A DNA stretch of 9,883 nt, from positions 1 through 9,883 of the forward strand of contig CAAETL010000053.1 in the NCBI GenBank assembly GCA_900758955.1. Reading direction: 5' to 3'. Below, piece by piece: positions 6,348 through 9,883 of the stretch. Source of the DNA: an uncultured Oscillospiraceae bacterium. GTDB lineage: Bacteria; Bacillota; Clostridia; Oscillospirales; Oscillospiraceae. The notes under the pieces are model-generated. The model had not been told where the DNA came from, searched no databases, and worked only from the letters and a program-made list of their open reading frames with translations. The translations under genes and the position numbers were made by a program. How positions within the stretch are numbered: the stretch's first letter is position 1; every line of letters starts with the position of its first letter.

Positions 6348-6683
6348 TCATACCTTCGCCGCCGTGGAGCGTTGGATGTAATTGGTGATAATCTCGATAA
6401 ACTCCGAGGCGGTGGGGGCATTCTCCAGCGGATATCCGGCAATTTGGATTAAGCCTTCTTTATTCACCGACCAAACCCGCTGTACCACGGTGCGTATATT
6501 TCGTTCCACCGCAGACCACTTGCAGTCAAACTCTTCGGCCACCTCTTGATAGATTTCCTTGGTAACGGCTTCCAGCCGGTTCTCATTTTCCAGTGCCAGC
6601 CCAATGGCTTTTTCCACATGCCGAAAGCCGCGATACGTGCGGGTTACGCCCAAGGAACGAAGGGTTTCTTGAATGACAGACAT
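6348..6683 (-). CDS. Stand-alone Spo0A C-terminal DNA-binding domain protein
   Basis: The whole 111-residue protein corresponds to the Spo0A C-terminal (sigma-interacting, 0A-box-binding) domain, with no receiver domain. Visible parts are the opening helix ending LRSLGVTRTYRGFRHVEKAI (8-27), KEIYQEVAEEF (42-52), and the recognition-helix block SAVERNIRTVVQRVW (57-71). The block matches SRVERAIRHAIEVAW of Bacillus Spo0A, including the Glu-Arg pair (60-61) and Arg64 that correspond to DNA-contacting residues. The C-terminal PTASEFIEIITNYI (90-103) matches Spo0A PTNSEFIAMVADKL. The ATG (6683) has GGGAGG on the minus strand 8 bases away. The 39 bases between it and noc are convergent, with no clear terminator. 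The 6684-6857 gap upstream shows TATGAT (6721-6716, minus) without a good -35. Because it cannot be phosphorylated in the usual way, it may be constitutive, compete with Spo0A, or act elsewhere. Confidence 0.82.
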   Translation of the reverse strand: MSVIQETLRSLGVTRTYRGFRHVEKAIGLALENENRLEAVTKEIYQEVAEEFDCKWSAVERNIRTVVQRVWSVNKEGLIQIAGYPLENAPTASEFIEIITNYIQRSTAAKV

Positions 6684-6857
6684 AGGAATATCCTCCCAAT
6701 TTGTAATGTAAGAAAATCATACGACGGGAATCGGCAAACCTCAGGAATCCCGCTATTTATCGGTATTCTTCGGCGGTCGACGACGGACGGCGACAGATCG
6801 CGACGAAGCTTTTTCAACATCCTGTGCAAACTCAGCCGTCCTCCCCTGTGAGGTCCT

Positions 6858-7070
6858 ATGTATCCCTACCACAACAAAATCAAACAGCGCATCCGGGCGG
6901 GAGAGCTCATCGGTTACCAGTATGTCGCCAACTATCCCCGGATCGGACCTGCCTTGGTGCTGCACTTTTCCACACACCCCCCTGTGCGCCCCATCCGCCC
7001 CTACCGGTACCAGGAGTATCTGCCCATCCTGGCGGCATGGGAGGCCCAGCAGCAACAGAAGAAGACGTAG
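6858..7070 (+). CDS. Small conserved-type protein of unknown function (70 aa)
   Basis: I do not recognise a characterised family. The protein has a tyrosine- and arginine-rich N-terminus (MYPYHNKIKQRIRAGELIGY), a central GPALVLHFST (30-39), a proline/arginine motif PPVRPIRPYRY (41-51) and a polar glutamine/lysine tail. It has no signal peptide or membrane helix. The regular alternation around 19-40 suggests a small beta structure. The ribosome binding site is weak (TGAGG about 4 bases before the ATG). A terminator follows at once, so it is a single-gene unit. It reads as real because of its compact, non-repetitive composition and clean ending. Confidence 0.65.
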   Translation: MYPYHNKIKQRIRAGELIGYQYVANYPRIGPALVLHFSTHPPVRPIRPYRYQEYLPILAAWEAQQQQKKT

Positions 7071-7076
7071 TTAAGC

Positions 7077-7112
7077 CCCGGCGAACGTAAATGGCGTCCG
7101 CCGGGACTTTTC
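7077..7112 (+). terminator. Intrinsic terminator after the 70-aa gene
   Basis: CCCGGCG (7077-7083) pairs with CGCCGGG (7099-7105), extended inside by a shorter ACG/CGT-type pairing, and is followed by ACTTTTCC. The T-run is short, so efficiency may be moderate. It starts six bases after the upstream stop codon and ends before the adh promoter. Confidence 0.65.
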
Positions 7113-7132
7113 CTTGGACGAATAAATTTGTC

Positions 7133-7161
7133 TTGCCGGGGGAGATTCCATCCCGTATACT
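7133..7161 (+). promoter_or_regulatory. Promoter of the alcohol dehydrogenase gene
   Basis: TTGCCG (7133-7138), a 17-base spacer and TATACT (7156-7161) form a good sigma-A type promoter. The start would be near 7168, leaving about 25 bases before the ATG, including the ribosome binding site. The open frame seen upstream of the ATG runs across this promoter and the preceding terminator, which argues against the longer start. Confidence 0.75.
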
Positions 7162-7192
7162 GAACGTATTGAAATCGGGGGAGGAATGTTTC

Positions 7193-8227
7193 ATGTTGGC
7201 CTATACCTATGTGGAGACGGGAAACTTTGCGCTGCGGGAAAAACCAAAGCCAGTTTTGACAGACCCTCAGGACGCCCTTGTAAAAGTTACCCTCTCCAGC
7301 ATCTGTACCAGCGACTTGCATATCCAGCACGGTTCCGTGCCCAAAGCCGTGCCAGGGGTGACGGTGGGCCATGAGATGGTGGGGATCGTGGAGGCCGTGG
7401 GGCCCGCAGTTACGGCGGTCAAGCCCGGGGACCGGGTAACTGTCAATGTAGAGACGTTCTGCGGCCACTGCTTTTTCTGCCGGAACGGCTATGTCAATAA
7501 CTGCACAGACCCCCAGGGCGGGTGGGCCTTGGGTTGCCGGATTGACGGCGGGCAGGCGGAATATGTGCGCGTCCCCTATGCCAACCAGGGGCTGAACAAA
7601 ATTCCGGACTCTGTCTCGGACCGGCAGGCCCTCTTGGTGGGGGATATTCTGGCAACCGGATTCTGGGCGGCCCGCATCGCGGACATCGGGCCGTCGGATA
7701 CGGTGCTGATTCTGGGCGCGGGACCCACGGGTATCTGCACGCTTCTCTGCACCCAGCTCAAATCCCCCAAACGGATCATTGTCTGCGAAAGGGACCCGGT
7801 CCGGCTCCGGTTTCTGCACGACCACTTTCCCCAGACGCTGACGGTAACGCCGGAGGAGGCGCCGGCGTTTGTGCAAAGCCACAGCGATCACGGCGGGGCG
7901 GATCGGGTACTGGAGGTAGCCGGAAGCCAGGACTCCTTTCCGCTTTCGTGGCAGTGCGCGCGGCCCAACGCAGTGGTAACCGTGGTCGCCCTCTACGACG
8001 CCCCGCAAGTGTTGCCCCTTCCGGACATGTACGGGAAAAACCTCACCTTTCAGACCGGCGGCGTGGACGGCTGCGACTGCGCGGAGATTCTGGCGCTCAT
8101 TGCCGAGGGCAAGCTGGACCCCACGCCCCTCATTACCCATACGTTTCCCTTACGGGAGATCGCCGCGGCGTATACTCTTTTTGAGAAGAAACAGGAGGGA
8201 GTCTTCAAGATCGCCGTGGAGTGCTGA
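7193..8227 (+). CDS. Zinc-dependent alcohol dehydrogenase (MDR family)
   Basis: Medium-chain dehydrogenase/reductase oxidising or reducing an alcohol/carbonyl pair with NAD(P); the substrate is not determined. From ATG 7193 it has 344 residues. The GroES-like domain has catalytic-zinc ligands Cys38 (in SICTSDLH), His60 with Glu61 (GHEMVG) and Asp151 (VGDILATGF), the pattern seen in Thermoanaerobacter secondary alcohol dehydrogenase. A structural-zinc tetrad is complete: Cys90, Cys93, Cys96 and Cys104. The Rossmann motif is GAGPTG (175-180), and Glu199 at the end of the second strand favours NAD over NADP. GGAGG (7180-7184) lies 8 bases before the ATG. It has its own promoter and no operon partner. 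Sorbitol-, threonine- or short-chain alcohol-type activity cannot be told apart from sequence alone. Confidence 0.88.
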   Translation: MLAYTYVETGNFALREKPKPVLTDPQDALVKVTLSSICTSDLHIQHGSVPKAVPGVTVGHEMVGIVEAVGPAVTAVKPGDRVTVNVETFCGHCFFCRNGYVNNCTDPQGGWALGCRIDGGQAEYVRVPYANQGLNKIPDSVSDRQALLVGDILATGFWAARIADIGPSDTVLILGAGPTGICTLLCTQLKSPKRIIVCERDPVRLRFLHDHFPQTLTVTPEEAPAFVQSHSDHGGADRVLEVAGSQDSFPLSWQCARPNAVVTVVALYDAPQVLPLPDMYGKNLTFQTGGVDGCDCAEILALIAEGKLDPTPLITHTFPLREIAAAYTLFEKKQEGVFKIAVEC

Positions 8228-8285
8228 TCCCTTCGTATCGACTGATGTTTCCATAATTTTAAGGGGGGAATCCCGACACCGCCGT

Positions 8286-8314
8286 TTGACTTTCCCCGGG
8301 GAATCTGATATGGT
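8286..8314 (+). promoter_or_regulatory. Promoter with a 12-bp palindrome filling the spacer
   Basis: TTGACT (8286-8291), a 17-base spacer and TATGGT (8309-8314) form a promoter for the small gene at 8346. The spacer begins with the perfect palindrome TTCCCCGGGGAA (8292-8303), directly abutting the -35 box. A dimeric regulator bound there would compete with RNA polymerase. The palindrome differs from the Noc target core by one base per half. Promoter and palindrome are seen; regulation is inferred. Confidence 0.6.
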
Positions 8315-8345
8315 GATGTCTCACACCAGCTAAGGAGGCGGCATC

Positions 8346-8573
8346 ATGGAAAAATGGATTCCCTATGAAAAATTATCCAAGAAAAAACAGCGGGAGCTGA
8401 ACGCCAAACGCCGGGGCAGTTGGGGCGGCATCAGTCCGGTTACCCGTAAGCCCCCCAATCCCAAGGCATATAACCGCAAAAAGGCACGGAAATGGAAGGA
8501 AAATTCCATAACCGTGCCTTTTTCTGCCCAACAGACGACATTATTTTTCCGGATTCCGGAACTTCTTTTCTGA
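8346..8573 (+). CDS. Small basic protein of unknown function (75 aa)
   Basis: I do not recognise a characterised family. The first 50 residues are strongly basic and aromatic, MEKWIPYEKLSKKKQRELNA followed by RRGSWGGISPVTRKPPNPKAYNRKKARKW, which suggests nucleic-acid or ribosome contact (inference). The rest (51-75) is hydrophobic and unlike the start. Initiation is well supported: AAGGAGG (8332-8338) stands 7 bases before the ATG, behind a promoter. An intrinsic terminator hairpin begins at codon 45 and ends at codon 59, so the last codons up to the stop at 8573 lie beyond it. The true protein may end earlier in another frame (a TAA lies at 8509-8511 in the +1 frame), or read-through may be needed. 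Confidence 0.65.
   Translation: MEKWIPYEKLSKKKQRELNAKRRGSWGGISPVTRKPPNPKAYNRKKARKWKENSITVPFSAQQTTLFFRIPELLF
8479..8523. terminator. Bidirectional terminator between convergent genes
   Basis: AAAAGGCACGG (8479-8489) pairs with CCGTGCCTTTT (8512-8522). After a small internal loop, ATGGAA (8492-8497) pairs with TTCCAT (8504-8509) around a 6-base loop. T-runs follow on both strands (8519-8523 plus; from 8482 to 8478 minus). It serves trmO on the minus strand and the small basic gene on the plus strand, and overlaps the latter's coding frame. Confidence 0.88.
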
Positions 8574-8605
8574 ATTTGGGGGGATGGGACCGGGAAACGC
8601 CTTCC

Positions 8606-9085
8606 TTAGAACGTCAGTTCCCCTTCCCAGTCAAACTCTCCAGAGGTCTCCACATCCTGGGGCCAATGGGCGCACCAATCCGGTACATGGGGGGCGGCCA
8701 CCCGGTCCAGGCTGGGGGTATAGGGTTTCACATCCAGCAGGGGCGTGCCGTCACAGGCGTCCACATAGTCCAGATGCAGCAGCCCCCGTTTCCAATCCAC
8801 GCCTACCAACCCGGCGCAGCTCAGCCCAATGGGGTTGGGGCGATGGGGGCTGCGGGTGGCGAACGCGCCCAACTTCGCCGGCCCCTTACGGTACGGCCGG
8901 ATTTCTGTCAGCGTGCGGGACGCCTCCTGTTGACAGAGATGGAACCACCAGAGCAATTGGACATGGCTGAAGCCGACCAGCCCCTCCAGTGCGGGTTGAT
9001 ATTTTGGGAAAATTTCCGCAAAGACGCCGGTTTCTCCTGTGCGAATCACCCCAATGGGGTTCATGGTTACCGTATTCATCCTCAT
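8606..9085 (-). CDS. trmO: tRNA (N6-threonylcarbamoyladenosine-37-N6)-methyltransferase TrmO
   Basis: SAM-dependent enzyme of the TsaA/UPF0066 beta-barrel family that methylates t6A37 in tRNA-Thr, improving decoding. The 159 residues cover the core domain. The family signature FATRSPHRPNPIGLS is at 75-89, with DGTPLLDVKPY (112-122) and an N-terminal NPIGVIRT (9-16). The long in-frame extension to 9358 is rejected because it runs over promoters and has a poor start. ATG 9085 has AGGAG on the minus strand only 4 bases away; ATG 9079 has 10 bases spacing and is an equally good start (157 aa). Transcription probably begins from the minus-strand promoter at 9155-9128 and ends at the terminator at 8523-8479. 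Bacterial TrmO is often longer, with a C-terminal extension, which is missing here. Confidence 0.92.
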   Translation of the reverse strand: MRMNTVTMNPIGVIRTGETGVFAEIFPKYQPALEGLVGFSHVQLLWWFHLCQQEASRTLTEIRPYRKGPAKLGAFATRSPHRPNPIGLSCAGLVGVDWKRGLLHLDYVDACDGTPLLDVKPYTPSLDRVAAPHVPDWCAHWPQDVETSGEFDWEGELTF

Positions 9086-9127
9086 ACGTCTCCTTTTTCG
9101 TTGTGGTGTCACGGCGCCGTTACCCCC

Positions 9128-9155
9128 AGTATAGCAGAGCGTTTCCATACTACAA
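9128..9155 (-). promoter_or_regulatory. Promoter of trmO (minus strand)
   Basis: On the minus strand TTGTAG (9155-9150), a 16-base spacer and TATACT (9133-9128) form a likely promoter, giving a leader of about 35 bases to the trmO start. Confidence 0.6.
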
Positions 9156-9225
9156 CCCCCTATTTGTAAAACCGCATTTCTGTTAAAATCCCACGTCCGT
9201 TCCTTCCTCACTGGCAAAAATGGCG

Positions 9226-9254
9226 TTGAATCCCAGGCATTGTTGTGGTACAAT
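9226..9254 (+). promoter_or_regulatory. Promoter of the MBOAT gene
   Basis: TTGAAT (9226-9231), a 17-base spacer and TACAAT (9249-9254), with an extended -10 TG at 9246-9247, form a good promoter. The start would be near 9261, leaving a leader of about 100 bases before the ATG at 9364. Nothing else is recognised in the leader. Confidence 0.7.
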
Positions 9255-9363
9255 ACAGTCCATCCGCGCGAGAATTGTGGAACGCTGGCGCACCCCAGAT
9301 CAGCGCTGTGTTCGGTGGGATCACGGCGTTTCTGCGATGACAGGAAAGGGAGGAACACAAGAG

Positions 9364-9883
9364 ATGGTATTTAGCAGCCTTTCCTTTCTATTTGTATTTT
9401 TACCCATTTTACTTGTGGTGTATTTCTGCCCCCTCTGTGCCGGACGGGGCGTAAAAAACGCGGTGCTGCTGCTCTTCAGTTTGGCTTTCTACAGCTGCGG
9501 CGGCTGGCGGCTCATGCCCATCATCCTGGTCTCCATCCTTCTCAACTACACTTTGGGCCTGCATGTAGCCCCCGGACGGGGGGAGCGGGGGAGAAAGCTG
9601 GCTTTGATCTTGGCGGTGGCGGGAAACCTGGGCATTTTGGTTCTTTTCAAATACATGAATTTCCTCACGTATAACCTACAGCTCCTCCTGCCCGCTCTGC
9701 CTGTTACGGAGATTGTGCTGCCCATCGGCATCTCCTTTTACACCTTCCAGAGCCTCAGCTATGTGATCGACGTCTACCGGGGGCAGGCCCAACCGGAAAA
9801 AAGCATCCTGCGGGTGGCCCTTTACATCGTCTTTTTCCCCCAACTCATTGCGGGCCCCATTGTCCGCTATACCACCATTGAAA
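9364..9883 (+). CDS. MBOAT family O-acyltransferase, AlgI/DltB type (partial, 3' end outside)
   Basis: Membrane-bound O-acyltransferase that, in characterised relatives, takes an acyl group across the membrane to modify exported polysaccharide or cell-wall polymer. The open frame continues to the window edge, giving 173 residues of a protein normally about 450-500 long. Hydrophobic helices lie at about 5-22, 33-45, 50-66 and 78-96. The family blocks IGISFYTFQSLSYVIDVYRG (121-140) and FFPQLIAGPIVRY (157-169) are intact; the catalytic histidine lies beyond the edge. The ATG has GGAGG (9349-9353) 10 bases upstream. AlgI-like genes are usually followed by an SGNH/AlgJ or DltD-like partner, so one may lie just to the right. 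The acceptor polymer is unknown. Confidence 0.9.
   Translation, partial: MVFSSLSFLFVFLPILLVVYFCPLCAGRGVKNAVLLLFSLAFYSCGGWRLMPIILVSILLNYTLGLHVAPGRGERGRKLALILAVAGNLGILVLFKYMNFLTYNLQLLLPALPVTEIVLPIGISFYTFQSLSYVIDVYRGQAQPEKSILRVALYIVFFPQLIAGPIVRYTTIE

Noticed and set aside
7091..7192. Longer start of the alcohol dehydrogenase at 7091
   Set aside because: It would start within a terminator stem and cross the promoter at 7133-7161. ATG 7193 has a good ribosome binding site and the family-typical N-terminus.
9086..9358. N-terminal extension of TrmO and an additional domain on the minus strand
   Set aside because: The extension crosses the divergent promoters and shows no domain. The core family start is preceded by AAGGAG.
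1..9883. CRISPR array, insertion sequence, integrase or toxin-antitoxin module
   Set aside because: No regularly spaced repeats, terminal inverted repeats with a transposase, recombinase motifs or recognised toxin-antitoxin pairs were seen in the window.

Overview
The window looks like chromosome from a spore-forming, butyrate-type Firmicute of high GC content, most likely class Clostridia and close to Oscillospiraceae such as Flavonifractor, Intestinimonas or Pseudoflavonifractor. This placement is inferred from gene content and style, not from a search. The support is strong AGGAGG ribosome binding sites, Clostridia-type crotonase and 3-hydroxybutyryl-CoA dehydrogenase, a SpoVB-like flippase, a Spo0A DNA-binding domain and a Noc-type ParB protein. 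Nothing in the window is clearly phage, transposon or CRISPR.

Layout. Bases 1-180 are GC-rich, repetitive and foldable with no supported gene, and end at a bidirectional terminator (187-220). On the minus strand, a SpoVB-like MATE-fold flippase and tadA (tRNA adenosine deaminase) form a two-gene unit (2380 down to 305). Divergent from it, a near-consensus promoter drives a DUF554 membrane protein (2611-3339). Next come crt and hbd (3502-5185), two consecutive butyrate-pathway steps, with an inverted repeat around the -35 box and a strong terminator behind. Then a solo noc gene (5463-6308) faces a 111-residue stand-alone Spo0A C-terminal domain on the minus strand (6348-6683).

The right part has a 70-residue protein of unknown function (6858-7070), a zinc alcohol dehydrogenase with its own promoter (7193-8227) and a small basic protein of unknown function (8346-8573). 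The small protein's promoter has a 12-bp palindrome filling the -35/-10 spacer, and a bidirectional terminator lies inside its 3' coding end. Convergent to it is trmO (tRNA t6A37 methyltransferase, minus strand 9085-8606). Divergent from trmO, an MBOAT O-acyltransferase of the AlgI/DltB type starts at 9364 and runs off the right edge.

Working together: crt and hbd form one metabolic unit, interconverting acetoacetyl-CoA, 3-hydroxybutyryl-CoA and crotonyl-CoA. TadA and TrmO both modify the tRNA anticodon loop but are not linked. The SpoVB-like protein, the Spo0A-type domain and Noc belong to sporulation or cell-division biology. A palindrome matching the Noc target core lies inside the SpoVB-like gene about 4.4 kb from noc. 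Most of the window is ordinary housekeeping chromosome. The unusual points are the receiver-less Spo0A domain, the candidate operators at crt and at the small basic protein, the Noc-site match, the terminator inside a coding frame, and the structured block at the left edge.
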